Origin: Halobacteriales archaeon QS_8_69_26
GTDB lineage: Archaea > Halobacteriota > Halobacteria > Halobacteriales > SW-7-71-33
DNA: 64,000 nucleotides
Direction of reading: 5' to 3'
Assembly: GCA_003023195.1 (NCBI GenBank)
Contig: PXRX01000010.1
Coordinates: forward strand, 40,116-104,115
Both the position numbers and the translations under genes were made by a program. Below are positions 33,882-43,090 of the stretch, piece by piece. The notes under the pieces were generated by a model. It had not been told where the DNA came from and ran no database searches. It saw nothing but the letters and a program-made list of their open reading frames with translations. How positions within the stretch are numbered: the first letter of the stretch is position 1; each line of letters starts with the position of its first letter.

Positions 33882-35354
33882 ATGAGCCAGCAAGCCCAGG
33901 AGGTATACCGGCACTACATCGGCGGAGAGTGGACCGACGGCGACGGGGAGGAGACGTTCGAGAGCGAGAACCCCGCGACCGGCGAGACGCTCGGCACCTT
34001 CCGGCGGGCGACGGAGACGGACGTCGAGCGTGCGGTGACCGAGGCCGAGGAGGCCGCCCACGAGTGGCGCTCGATGTCCTACGTCGACCGCGCCGAGGTG
34101 CTGTGGGACGTCTACCACGAACTCCGCGACCGCACCGACGAACTCGGCGAGGTCGTCACGAAGGAGTGCGGCAAGGAGATCAGCGAGGGCCGGGCCGACG
34201 TGGTCGAGGCCTACCACATGGTGGAGTGGGCCGCCGGCAACGCCCGGCACCCCCACGGCGACGTGGTTCCCTCCGAGATCGCCAGCAAGGACGCCTACAT
34301 GCGGCGCCAGCCCCGCGGGGTCGTCGGCTGTATCACGCCCTGGAACTTCCCGGTCGCCATCCCGCCGGACGGCGTGTTCAACATGGTCCAGGGCTTCGGC
34401 GACGCGGGCAACGCCATCGTCGAGGACGACCGCGTCGACACCGTCCTGTTCACCGGCAGTGCGGAGGTGGGCCACTCCATCGCAGACAAGCTCGGCGGGA
34501 AGCCCGGGCGCGAGGTCAGCCTGGAGATGGGCGGCAAGAACGCCATCGTCGTCACCGAGGAGGCAGACATGGACATCGCCATCCACTCGGCGGTGATGTC
34601 CTCGTTCAAGACGACCGGCCAGCGCTGTGTCTCCTCCGAGCGCCTGATCGTCCACGAGGACCTGTACGACGAGTTCAAGCAGCGGTTCGTCGAACTCGCG
34701 GAGCAGGTGGCGGTCGGTGACCCCCTCGAGGAGGACACCTTCATGGGCCCGGTGATCGACGAGAGCCAGGTCGAGAAGTTCCACAAGTACAACGACCTGG
34801 CCCGCACGGAGGGCGCGAACGTCCTCGTCGACCGCGCGGAACTCGACGACGAGGAGATCCCCGATGGTCACGAGGACGGGGCGGCTACCGCCGCCAGTCC
34901 AGAGCGTAGCGGTAGCTACGCGGACGGCCACTGGGTCGGCCCCTTCGTCTACGAGGTCGACTACGACCCCGACCTGCGCTGCATCCACGAGGAGGTGTTC
35001 GGCCCCCACGTGGCCCTCATCGAGTACTCGGGCGACATCGAGGACGCCATGGAGATCCACAACGACGTCCAGTACGGGCTCGCGGGGGCGATCATCTCCG
35101 AGGACTACCGCCAGATCAACCACTACCGCGACCACCGGAAGGCCGGCCTCGCCTACGCCAACCTCCCCTGTATCGGGGCCGAAGTCCAGTTGCCCTTCGG
35201 CGGCGTCGGCAAGTCCGGCAAGGGCGCGCCCAGCGCCCGCGAGGCCATCGAGGCGGTCACCGAGCGCACCGCCTGGACCCTGAACAACTCCAAGGACATC
35301 GAGATGGCCCAGGGGCTGTCGGCGGAGATCAAGACCGAATCGGGTGACGACTGA
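33882..35354 (+). CDS. Aldehyde dehydrogenase family protein with internal deletion
   Basis: A 490-residue ALDH-family protein. The oxyanion Asn is in ITPWNFPVAIP (about 151-161), the Glu in LEMGGKNA and the catalytic Cys in TTGQRCVSS, all present. Directly after AIP, however, the sequence jumps to PDGVFNMVQG: about 38 residues are missing that normally hold xWKxxPAL, GNTVVxKPAE and the first helices of the cofactor-binding fold, including the Lys that contacts NAD(P). Further on, about 15 extra residues (AATAASPERSGSYA) are inserted before DGHWVGPF. Activity with NAD(P) is therefore doubtful. ATG 33882 follows an AT-rich TTTTTGCC stretch. Its 3' end is duplicated 69 bp on. Confidence 0.85.
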   Translation: MSQQAQEVYRHYIGGEWTDGDGEETFESENPATGETLGTFRRATETDVERAVTEAEEAAHEWRSMSYVDRAEVLWDVYHELRDRTDELGEVVTKECGKEISEGRADVVEAYHMVEWAAGNARHPHGDVVPSEIASKDAYMRRQPRGVVGCITPWNFPVAIPPDGVFNMVQGFGDAGNAIVEDDRVDTVLFTGSAEVGHSIADKLGGKPGREVSLEMGGKNAIVVTEEADMDIAIHSAVMSSFKTTGQRCVSSERLIVHEDLYDEFKQRFVELAEQVAVGDPLEEDTFMGPVIDESQVEKFHKYNDLARTEGANVLVDRAELDDEEIPDGHEDGAATAASPERSGSYADGHWVGPFVYEVDYDPDLRCIHEEVFGPHVALIEYSGDIEDAMEIHNDVQYGLAGAIISEDYRQINHYRDHRKAGLAYANLPCIGAEVQLPFGGVGKSGKGAPSAREAIEAVTERTAWTLNNSKDIEMAQGLSAEIKTESGDD

Positions 35355-35440
35355 TCGGGTGAGCGGGCCGAGCAGATGCGAGGCCCGCGACCCTGCGGTC
35401 TCGCCCGATTTAGCGACGACTGATCGGGTGAGCGGGCCGA
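35346..35440 (+). repeat. Duplicated 3' end of the aldehyde dehydrogenase gene
   Basis: The 26 bp at 35346-35371, which include the last codons GAC GAC and the TGA stop, recur exactly at 35415-35440 (offset 69 bp). The intervening 43 bp contain GGCCCGC and CTCGCCCGATT, imperfect inverted matches to the repeat, so the stretch can fold as a hairpin. The rest of the 486-bp gap up to 35840 shows no gene I can support. Confidence 0.7.
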
Positions 35441-35840
35441 ACTGACCCGGGACCCGCTGTACTCGGTTTCCCCGAGTGCTCACGGATCACCTGCCGAGGA
35501 GGGCCTGCCGGGAGCCGTGGGTTCCCGTTCGGGATGGACACGAGAGGAGGAGGGGATCCGGAAGGGTGGGCGTAGCCGGGGCGGGAGTGGGTCGCCGGGG
35601 TGGACCGTCCGGACGGTCCATCGCGGACGGACGGGCCGGGTCGACGAGCGGGCCGTGCCGGTTCCGACGTGAAAAGCGTCGTTCCCGGCGCGTGAGAGAA
35701 CGGGTGGATCACACATAAAGACACGGGCTTCGGCCAACGGTCCCGGGTTCCGTCGGACACTCTACTGGCCGAGAGCGGCGTTCCGGATCCGTTCGTCCTC
35801 GGCACCGAGGAGGCGAGATCCGGTCACGAAACTCGCAGGG

Positions 35841-36254
35841 TCACCCGACCCGTTCGTCCAGTATCAGCCTGGACTTCGTGGCGACTATCTCCTCGCGGTC
35901 CCGCGCCCGGGAGATCAGGTCGTTGAGCTGTCGGGTGTCGGCGGCGTCCACGACGACGACGATGTCCTCCTCGCCGCCGACCTGCCAGACGAACTCGACG
36001 GTGTCCCAGTCGGCGAGGACGGCGGCGAGTTCGTCGGTGTCGACGTCGACGGCCACGTCTATCTCGACCATCGCCCGCAGGTTGCCGGTCCTGGTCGTGA
36101 CCGTGAACCGCTCGATGACCCCTGACTCCTCCAGGTCGGTGACCCTGTTTCGCACCGTCCCCTCGCTGATGCCCAGTTGGTCCGCGATTTCGGTGTAGGG
36201 GGTCCGGGCGTCCCGTCGCAACACGTCGAGGATCTCCCGGTCCAGATCGTCCAT
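35841..36254 (-). CDS. Lrp/AsnC-family transcriptional regulator
   Basis: A 137-residue regulator. The N-terminal HTH (MDDLDREILDVLRRDARTPYTEIADQLGISEGTVRNRVTDLEES, about 1-44) is followed by the ligand-binding RAM/ACT-like domain to residue 135. It begins 100 bp from carA and divergent to it, with TACGAA palindromes in between, so it may sense an amino acid and control both itself and pyrimidine/arginine precursor synthesis. That target assignment is inferred from position. Length and start (ATG 36254) are normal for the family. Confidence 0.93.
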   Translation of the reverse strand: MDDLDREILDVLRRDARTPYTEIADQLGISEGTVRNRVTDLEESGVIERFTVTTRTGNLRAMVEIDVAVDVDTDELAAVLADWDTVEFVWQVGGEEDIVVVVDAADTRQLNDLISRARDREEIVATKSRLILDERVG

Positions 36255-36290
36255 GAGATCGCCACGTACACACCAGGGGTACTTGGTGAT

Positions 36291-36329
36291 TACGAATTTC
36301 GTAGGAAAATTACGAAAGCAAGGTTTATT
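36291..36329 (+). promoter_or_regulatory. carA promoter with TACGAA palindrome
   Basis: The perfect palindrome TACGAATTTCGTA (36291-36303) is followed by another TTACGAAA half-site (36310-36317) and a TATA-like GGTTTATTG (36322-36330) about 25-33 bp before the carA ATG. A third related word, TTCGTAATG, spans the start codon. The same words precede carB, suggesting one regulator, probably the adjacent Lrp protein. Confidence 0.6.
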
Positions 36330-36354
36330 GTCCCGGCTGTGTGAGGAATTCGTA

Positions 36355-37419
36355 ATGTCGGACGCCTACCTGGCGCTCGATGGCGGCGACGTTCTGGCGG
36401 GACGTGCCCGGTCGCCGGGCCGTGCCCGCGGGGAACTGGTGTTCACGACCGCCTACGCCGGCTACGAGGAATCGCTCACGGACCCCTCCTACGAGGAGCA
36501 GGTCCTCACGTTCGCGTACCCCCTGATCGGCAACTACGGCGTGCGAGCGGAGCGATTCGAGTCCGATCGCGTCCACCCCAACGCCGCGTTGGCCCGGGAG
36601 TTCACCGACGACGTCGCCGACTGGCTCCGGGACGCGGACGTGCCCGCCGTCGGCGGTCTCGACACGCGGGGAATCGTCACGCGGATCCGCGAGGCGGGGG
36701 CGATGCGGTGTGGGATCGCCGCCGGTGACGGCGCGACCCCGGAGGACGCCCGCGCGGAACTCGGGCGCTGTAAGTCGATGGGCGACCACGAGGACATCGG
36801 CGCCAAGGTGAGCGTCGACGAACCCATCCGGCGGGGCGACCCCGCCGGCCCGACCGTCGCGCTGGTCGACTGCGGGGCCAAGGCGTCCATCGTCGATTCC
36901 CTGGTCGAGCGCGGGGCCGACGTCCGGATCCTGCCCCACGACGCGACCCCCGGGCAGGTCGCGGACCTGGACCCGTCGGTCCTGTTCGTCTCGAACGGCC
37001 CGGGCGACCCGGCCACGTTCGACGCCGCGGAGTCCCTCGTCTCCGAGTTCGTCGGCGAGGTTCCCGTCGCCGGCATCTGTCTGGGCCAGCAGGTCGTCGC
37101 CCGGGCGCTGGGCGGGTCGACCGAGAAGATGGAGTTCGGCCACCGCGGGGTCAACCAGCCGGTCCGGGACCTGCGCTCGGACCGCGTCGTCATGACCACC
37201 CAGAACCACGGCTACGCCGTCGCCGACCCCGGGGAACTGACGGTGACCCAGGTCAACGTCAACGACGACACCCCTGAAGGACTGGAGTGCGACGACCTGG
37301 GCGTACTCACGCGTCAGTACCATCCCGAGGCTCACCCCGGACCCCTCGACTCGATGGACTTCTTCGACGACGTCGTCGCGATGGCGACGGAGGGCAAGGC
37401 ACCCATCGCGGCCGACTGA
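36355..37419 (+). CDS. carA: Carbamoyl-phosphate synthase small subunit
   Basis: A 354-residue glutaminase subunit that supplies ammonia for carbamoyl phosphate, used in arginine and pyrimidine synthesis. The N-terminal CPSase_sm domain (about 1-130) has TAYAGYEESLTDPSYEEQVLTF. The class I amidotransferase domain has the nucleophile Cys in GICLGQQ (about 241) and the His-Glu pair in YHPEAHPGP (about 323). FVSNGPGDP is the oxyanion region. ATG 36355 is preferred over the frame opening at 36253, which lies in the promoter. The large subunit gene is 2.4 kb away and convergent, rather than directly downstream as in many genomes. Confidence 0.96.
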   Translation: MSDAYLALDGGDVLAGRARSPGRARGELVFTTAYAGYEESLTDPSYEEQVLTFAYPLIGNYGVRAERFESDRVHPNAALAREFTDDVADWLRDADVPAVGGLDTRGIVTRIREAGAMRCGIAAGDGATPEDARAELGRCKSMGDHEDIGAKVSVDEPIRRGDPAGPTVALVDCGAKASIVDSLVERGADVRILPHDATPGQVADLDPSVLFVSNGPGDPATFDAAESLVSEFVGEVPVAGICLGQQVVARALGGSTEKMEFGHRGVNQPVRDLRSDRVVMTTQNHGYAVADPGELTVTQVNVNDDTPEGLECDDLGVLTRQYHPEAHPGPLDSMDFFDDVVAMATEGKAPIAAD

Positions 37420-37713
37420 CCCCTCGGGACCGGATCCACGGTTGCCGACCCCGTGCTATCGGGTGACGACGACCTGTGAGGGTCCGCTTTCCGGATTGTG
37501 CAGGGAAATCCAGGCCCCATCTGTCGGAGTAGTTATTAACTCCTCGGGAATTGACGAGATTTTGGAAAGTTTTACTCGACGGTGTTCGCCACCACGCCAC
37601 ATGCGAGCACGACACAGCCCCGGTGAATCCGGGGTGGATCGATCCTCGCGGGACCGGACCATTGGTGGGCTTATCGGACGGGAACCGACCGTCGGCGGCC
37701 GGCGGTGGTCGGG

Positions 37714-38784
37714 ATGAGGGGGACGCGACGGACGGTGCTGAAGGCGGCCGCCGCGGCGGTTGCAGGCGGATCGGTCCTCGGGGCGGTGGACGCCGCCGGG
37801 GCACACTCGAAGCCGCCGATGGACTGGGTGGCGGCGGACGCGAGCAACTACACCGACGCCGACCGGGAGTCCGACTACGACGTCAGGTGGTTCGTCGTCC
37901 ACGTCGCGGAGGGGAGTTACGAGGGCACCATCGCGTGGTTCCAGGACCCGGACGCGAACGGTAGCACGCACTACGTCGTCGAGAACGACGACCCGGCCGA
38001 CGCGACCCGGATGGTCGCGGAGGAGGACGTCGCCTGGCACGCCGGTAACTGGGGCTACAACGCCCACTCGCTGGGCCTCGAACACGAGGGATACACCGAC
38101 GAGACGGCCTTCACGGACGCCCTCTACGAGAAGTCGGCCCGGATCGCACAGTGGGCGGGCGAGACCTACGGGTTCCCGCTCCGGGTCCGCCGGTACGACG
38201 TGGCCCCTTGCGACCCGACCGACGGGGCCGGCGGCGTCATCGGTCACGACCGGATACCGGACCCGGACGACTGCGACAGCGGGGGCGGTGCCGGCGCCCA
38301 CACCGACCCTGGATCGACCTGGAACTGGGGACGCTACGAGGGCTACCTCCGGCGGAACCACCTCGACGTCTGGGACTCGGTCGTCACCGACGCCGACCTC
38401 TCGGTCAGGGACGGGCCGGGCACCTACTACAGCCGGGTCGACGTGGCTCCCGAGGGCACGTCCGGGACGGTCATCGACGGCCCCGTGGACAACGACGGCT
38501 ACCGGTGGTACGAAGTCGCCTACGACGATGGGGTGGCGAACGGCTGGTCCGCGGCACCCTGGGTGCCCTACAGCCGGTTCGATGTCTGGCAGGACGCGAC
38601 GACCCGGGTCGACCTGTCGGTCAGGGATGCGCCGAGCACTACCGCCGACAGGGTCGACGTGGCTCCCGAGGGGACGACGGGAACCGTCGTCGACGGACCC
38701 GTCGACAACGACGGCTACCGGTGGTTCGAACTCGACTACGACGGCGCCGCCACCGGCTGGTCGGCGGGCTACTACCTCGACTGA
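37714..38784 (+). CDS. Secreted N-acetylmuramoyl-L-alanine amidase-like protein with SH3-like repeats
   Basis: A 356-residue exported protein. A TAT signal (RGTRRTVLKAAAAAVAGGS) is followed by an Amidase_2 domain (about 35-210) with the zinc ligand positions His63 in VVHVAEGSYEG, His179 in VIGHD and Asp199 in HTDPG, plus the catalytic-region Glu in GLEHEG (about 124). Two SH3-like domains follow (about 225-285 and 297-356), each with the word VDVAPEGT and DGPVDNDGYRW. In bacteria this fold cleaves peptidoglycan, which haloarchaea lack. It could attack bacterial rivals or act on another polymer. The GTG at 37705 would add three residues; ATG 37714 is preferred. Its end overlaps the convergent cupredoxin gene by 13 bp. 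Confidence 0.88.
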   Translation: MRGTRRTVLKAAAAAVAGGSVLGAVDAAGAHSKPPMDWVAADASNYTDADRESDYDVRWFVVHVAEGSYEGTIAWFQDPDANGSTHYVVENDDPADATRMVAEEDVAWHAGNWGYNAHSLGLEHEGYTDETAFTDALYEKSARIAQWAGETYGFPLRVRRYDVAPCDPTDGAGGVIGHDRIPDPDDCDSGGGAGAHTDPGSTWNWGRYEGYLRRNHLDVWDSVVTDADLSVRDGPGTYYSRVDVAPEGTSGTVIDGPVDNDGYRWYEVAYDDGVANGWSAAPWVPYSRFDVWQDATTRVDLSVRDAPSTTADRVDVAPEGTTGTVVDGPVDNDGYRWFELDYDGAATGWSAGYYLD

Positions 38785-39701
38785 TCCTCGCCCGGACCGA
38801 CCGCCGTCGTGGTCGTACCGTCCGCCGGGTCCGGGGTCCCCCCGCCGTCGGCGGGCAGGACCTCTACCGTCCCGGTCATCCCCGCTCCCTCGTGGGGGAT
38901 ACAGAAGTACCGGTGGGTTCCCGGGCTGGAAAAGGCGTGAGCGAACCGATCGCCGGGTTCGACGGCCCCGTCGGGCCAGGCCTCTCGGGCGAGCGACTCG
39001 CTCCCGAACCCGCCCGAGGCCCAGTAGTCCGCCCCGTCGGGGATCCCGTCCCCGTAGGCGGTGACGGAGTGGGGCTGGTTTCCTACGGTCGCCCACACCA
39101 CCTCGGTACCGGCCGGGACCCGGAGCGACTCGGGGAAGAACTGGAGCCTGTCGCTCATCCGGACGTCGGGGGACGGGCCGTCACCCGGTACCTTCGGGGA
39201 CACTCCGACGCCGATCCGGCCCCACATCCCTGCGTCCTCGTGGGGGATGCAGAAGTAGTCGTAGACGCCCTCCACTTCGAAGGTGTGGCTGTAGGAGTCC
39301 CCGGGTCCGATGGCTCCCTCGGGGTACCCGTCCCGGGCTGACGCCTCGTCGGCAAATTCCCCGGAGGCGAAGTAGTCGGCTCCGTGGGGAACGATCCTCG
39401 CGGTGACCGTGTGCGTACTCTCGCCGGTGTTCGGCCAGCGGACCGAGTCGCCGGGTTCGATCCGCACGCGCCCCGGCCGGTAGGCCGGACTATCGGTCGT
39501 CCGGACCACGTACGAGACGGAGATTCGCTCCCCGGTCGAGGGGGTCGCACGCGGTGTCTGCGTCGACGACCGGGTCCGGGTGCTCGTGGTCCCGGGGACG
39601 CCGTAGGTCGTCCGGTCCGTCCCGTCACCGGAGAGTCCTGCGCACCCGGCGAACCCGGTCAGACCACCTCCGAGGGCGGCGAGGAGCGTCCGTCGTCGCA
39701 C
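38772..39701 (-). CDS. Exported protein with two cupredoxin (halocyanin-like) domains
   Basis: A 309-residue protein with an Arg-rich TAT-like signal and lipobox (RRRTLLAALGGGLTGFAGC), a Thr/Ser-rich linker, and two type 1 copper domains of about 95 residues each. The first has His in ESTHTVTA and FCIPHEDAGM; the second has QPHSVTA and FCIPHEGAGM. Together each gives the His-Cys-His-Met copper ligands. It probably carries electrons at the outer membrane face. The tandem arrangement suggests internal duplication. It ends on top of the amidase gene tail and lies upstream of carB on the same strand but 70 or more bp apart from its end. Confidence 0.9.
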   Translation of the reverse strand: MRRRTLLAALGGGLTGFAGCAGLSGDGTDRTTYGVPGTTSTRTRSSTQTPRATPSTGERISVSYVVRTTDSPAYRPGRVRIEPGDSVRWPNTGESTHTVTARIVPHGADYFASGEFADEASARDGYPEGAIGPGDSYSHTFEVEGVYDYFCIPHEDAGMWGRIGVGVSPKVPGDGPSPDVRMSDRLQFFPESLRVPAGTEVVWATVGNQPHSVTAYGDGIPDGADYWASGGFGSESLAREAWPDGAVEPGDRFAHAFSSPGTHRYFCIPHEGAGMTGTVEVLPADGGGTPDPADGTTTTAVGPGEDQSR

Positions 39702-39858
39702 GGCGCGTCACTCCGGTGGGAACCCACAAGCCTCTTTCCCCGGTTCGGCCCGCTCACTCACGCCGGATCGGGCGGGCGCGCAACCCATCCGTTCGGGACA
39801 GGGGATCGCGTCACCGGTTGGCCCCGGATCGAGGATCACGTCGCCTGGAGACTGGGCG

Positions 39859-42800
39859 TCAGTCGTCACCCCACCGTTCCACGTGCCGGGGGCGCTCCGA
39901 AACGGGGCGCACGTCGACGCCGACCGCGGTTCCGTCGTCCAGCGCCGCCAGGGTGGCCTCGGCGGCCGCGACGGTCGAACAGTAGGGAACACCGGCCTCG
40001 ACGGCCGCCCGGAGGGCGTCGGGGTCGTCGCTGGCGAGGAAGCCGACCTCGTCCTCGCGGATCGCTCCGGGCACGTCCTCGGGGTCGACCGGGTCGAAGT
40101 GGCGCTCGAACCCCTCGACGGGCAGGTCGAGGACCGCGGCGGTGCCGGACTCGGGCAGGCCCTCGGCGGCCGCGGTGGCCTTCCGGTAGGCCGCCGGGAA
40201 CGATTCTGCGGTGCCCATCACCTCGCCGGTGGACTTCATCTCGGGACCGAGTCGGGGGTCGCTGCCGGGCAGGCGGTCGAACGGGAGGACGACTTCCTTG
40301 ACGCTGTAGTGCTCGGGAAGCGCCTCGTCGACGTCGAGGTCGTCGAGGGCCGCGCCCGCCATGACCGCCGCGGCGAGCCGTGCGATCGGAACGCCCGTCG
40401 CCTTCGACACGAACGGGACGGTACGCGAGGACCGGGGGTTGGCCTCCAGGACGTACACCTCGCCGTCGCGGACGGCCAGCTGGACGTTCAGCAGCCCCTC
40501 GGTCTCCAGGGCGCGGGCTATCTCCTCGACGACGTCGCGGACGCGGCGGCGTTCGTCCCCGGTGAGCGACTCCGGTGGGATCACGCAGGCCGAGTCGCCG
40601 GAGTGGACGCCGGCGGGTTCGACGTGTTCCATGACGCCCCCGACCAGCACCTCCCCCTCGCCGTCGCCGGCGTCGGCGACCGCGTCGACGTCGAGTTCGA
40701 CGGCGTCCGCGAGGAACTCGTCCACGAGCACCGGTTTCTCGGGACTGACCCGGACCGCCTCCCGGACGTATTCGCGGAGTTCCGCCGGGTCGTGGACCAC
40801 CTCCATCGCCCGGCCGCCCAGCACGTAGGAGGGACGGACGAGGACGGGGTACCCTATCTCCTCGGCGAGTTCCAGCGCCTCCGCTTCCGTCTCGGCCGCG
40901 CCCCCATCCGGCTGTGCGATCCCCAGTTCGTCCATGAGGGCGTTGAACCGGTCGCGGTCCTCGGCGAGGTCCATGGCCTCCACGGAGGTCCCCAGGATCG
41001 AACAGTCCAGGTCCCGGCGGGCGAGTTCCCGTTCGAGCGGGGCAGCGACGTCGACCGACGTCTGGCCGCCGAACTGGACCATCACGCCGTCGGCCCCCGT
41101 CGCCTCCACCACGTCGGCCACCTCCTCGGCGGTGATCGGTTCGAAGAACAGGCCGTCGGAGGTGTCGTAGTCCGTCGAGACCGTCTCGGGGTTGTTGTTG
41201 ACGACGTGGGCGTCGATGCCCCGTTCGCGCAGGGCCTGGACCGCGTGGACGGTACAGTAGTCGAACTCGACCCCCTGTCCGATCCGGATGGGGCCGCCGC
41301 CGACGATGACGACGGACTCGACGTCCCGGTCGACCCGGAGTTCGTCCTCCCCGGTCGACCGGCGGGCGGACCCGGGCGGGCGTGCCGAGTAGTAGTACGG
41401 GGTGGACGCCGCAAACTCGCCGGCGCAGGTGTCCACCTGCTTGTAGGTCCGGTCCGGCGTGTCGGCCGCCACCCGGTCGACCGCGCTCGGACCGCCGTCG
41501 GTGACCGCCCCGGCGTCCGTCCCGGAGGGTAACCAGGAGGGGTAAGTGTCGTCGAACTCGCCGCCGGCGATGGCGGCTATCTCCTGATCGGTGAACCCGA
41601 CGCCGGCCGCGGGGTCGAACTCCCCGTCCCCGGCGGCGCGGGCGGCCTCGGCTATCTTCCGGAACCGCTCGACGTACCACTCCGCGACGCCGGTCAGGTC
41701 GACCACGTCCTCGACCGGGTAGCCCCGGTCGAACGCCTCCAGCATGGCGTAGGGCCAGTCTGGGGTGGGCCGGGCGAGGTAGTCGCGTTCGAGTTCGTCG
41801 TCCGAGAGGTCGGTCCAGTCGACCGACGGGACGTACTCGCTCGACCGGAGGGCCTTCAGCAGTGACTCCTCGAAGGTCCGGCCGATGGCCATCGCCTCGC
41901 CGGTGGACTTCATGGCCGTCCCGAGTTCGAACTCCACCTCGGGGAACTTGTCGACCGGCCACCGGGGCACCTTCGTCACCACGTAGTCGATGGCCGGTTC
42001 GAAGGCGGCGGTGGTCTGGCCCGTTATCTCGTTCTCTATCTCGTGGAGGCGCTTGCCCATCGCCACCTTCGCGGTGACCCGCGCGATGGGGTAGCCCGTC
42101 GCCTTGGAGGCCAGGGCCGACGACCTGGAGACGCGTGGGTTGACCTCGACGACCCGGTACTCGCCGCCGGGGGTACCGTCGTCCCGCCACGCGAACTGGA
42201 TGTTGCACCCGCCGTGGATCTCCAGATCGCGGATCACCTCGATTGCCGTCGAGCGCATCTCCTGGTGGCCCCGGTCCGGAATGACCTGGCTGGGGGTCAC
42301 CACCACCGACTCGCCGGTGTGGATCCCCATCGGGTCCAGGTTCTCCATGTTGCAGATGACGATGCAAGAGTCGTCGGCGTCGCGCATCACCTCGTACTCC
42401 AGTTCGATCCAGCCGTCGATGGACTCCGTTATCATCACCCGGCCGTCCCGCGAGAGGCGCAAGCCCTTGCGGACACGCTCGCGGAGTTCCGCGACGTCGT
42501 CGACGACGCCCGACCCCGCGCCGCCGAGGGTGTAGGTGGTCCGGGCGATGACCGGGAGGCCGCCCACCGCCTCCAGGGCCTCTTCCACCTCGTCGACGGA
42601 CTCGACGGTGACCGACGCCGGGACGGGTTCGCCGAGGTCGGCCATGCGGTCCCGGAACCGCTGGCGGTCCTCCGTGGCGTAGATGGTCTCCAGGGGCGTC
42701 CCCATGACCTCGACGTCGTGTTCGTCGAGCACCCCCTGCTCGGCGAGTTCGGCGGTGACGTTCAGCCCCGTCTGTCCCCCGAGGCCGGCGATGACCCCGT

Positions 42801-43065
42801 CGGGGTCCTCCCGTCGGATCACCTCGGCGATGGCCTCCGGCGTGATCGGTTCGACGTAGACACGGTCGGCCATCTCCGGGTCGGTCATGATGGTGGCCGG
42901 GTTCGAGTTGACCAGCACCACCCTCGCGCCCTCCTCCTGGAGCGCCCGGCAGGCCTGGGCCCCCGAGTAGTCGAACTCGGCGGCCTGCCCGATGCGGATG
43001 GGGCCACTCCCGACCAACAGGATCGTCCGTCCTTCGCCGGTCGCCTCGCCGTCGGGATCGCTCAT
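39859..43065 (-). CDS. carB: Carbamoyl-phosphate synthase large subunit
   Basis: A 1068-residue ammonia-dependent synthetase, full length for the fused bacterial/archaeal type. Two homologous ATP-grasp halves are present: the first begins ILLVGSGPIRIGQAAEFDYSG and has VVEVNPRVSRSSALASKATG; the second begins VVIVGGGPIRIGQGVEFDY (about 615) and has VLEANPRSSRTVPFVSKATG (about 880). The C-terminal MGS-like allosteric domain covers the last 130 residues. A low-complexity linker (about 535-610) joins the halves. The start is ATG 43065 rather than the frame from 43221. It pairs with carA, encoded convergently 2.4 kb away. Confidence 0.97.
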   Translation of the reverse strand: MSDPDGEATGEGRTILLVGSGPIRIGQAAEFDYSGAQACRALQEEGARVVLVNSNPATIMTDPEMADRVYVEPITPEAIAEVIRREDPDGVIAGLGGQTGLNVTAELAEQGVLDEHDVEVMGTPLETIYATEDRQRFRDRMADLGEPVPASVTVESVDEVEEALEAVGGLPVIARTTYTLGGAGSGVVDDVAELRERVRKGLRLSRDGRVMITESIDGWIELEYEVMRDADDSCIVICNMENLDPMGIHTGESVVVTPSQVIPDRGHQEMRSTAIEVIRDLEIHGGCNIQFAWRDDGTPGGEYRVVEVNPRVSRSSALASKATGYPIARVTAKVAMGKRLHEIENEITGQTTAAFEPAIDYVVTKVPRWPVDKFPEVEFELGTAMKSTGEAMAIGRTFEESLLKALRSSEYVPSVDWTDLSDDELERDYLARPTPDWPYAMLEAFDRGYPVEDVVDLTGVAEWYVERFRKIAEAARAAGDGEFDPAAGVGFTDQEIAAIAGGEFDDTYPSWLPSGTDAGAVTDGGPSAVDRVAADTPDRTYKQVDTCAGEFAASTPYYYSARPPGSARRSTGEDELRVDRDVESVVIVGGGPIRIGQGVEFDYCTVHAVQALRERGIDAHVVNNNPETVSTDYDTSDGLFFEPITAEEVADVVEATGADGVMVQFGGQTSVDVAAPLERELARRDLDCSILGTSVEAMDLAEDRDRFNALMDELGIAQPDGGAAETEAEALELAEEIGYPVLVRPSYVLGGRAMEVVHDPAELREYVREAVRVSPEKPVLVDEFLADAVELDVDAVADAGDGEGEVLVGGVMEHVEPAGVHSGDSACVIPPESLTGDERRRVRDVVEEIARALETEGLLNVQLAVRDGEVYVLEANPRSSRTVPFVSKATGVPIARLAAAVMAGAALDDLDVDEALPEHYSVKEVVLPFDRLPGSDPRLGPEMKSTGEVMGTAESFPAAYRKATAAAEGLPESGTAAVLDLPVEGFERHFDPVDPEDVPGAIREDEVGFLASDDPDALRAAVEAGVPYCSTVAAAEATLAALDDGTAVGVDVRPVSERPRHVERWGDD

Positions 43066-43090
43066 GTCGTTGTCGGTCGGAGTTCGTACA

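Noticed and set aside
35480..35737. 85-codon minus-strand ORF in the gap after the aldehyde dehydrogenase gene
   Set aside because: Pro/Arg/Ser-rich, no acidic bias or family match; probably chance in GC-rich DNA.
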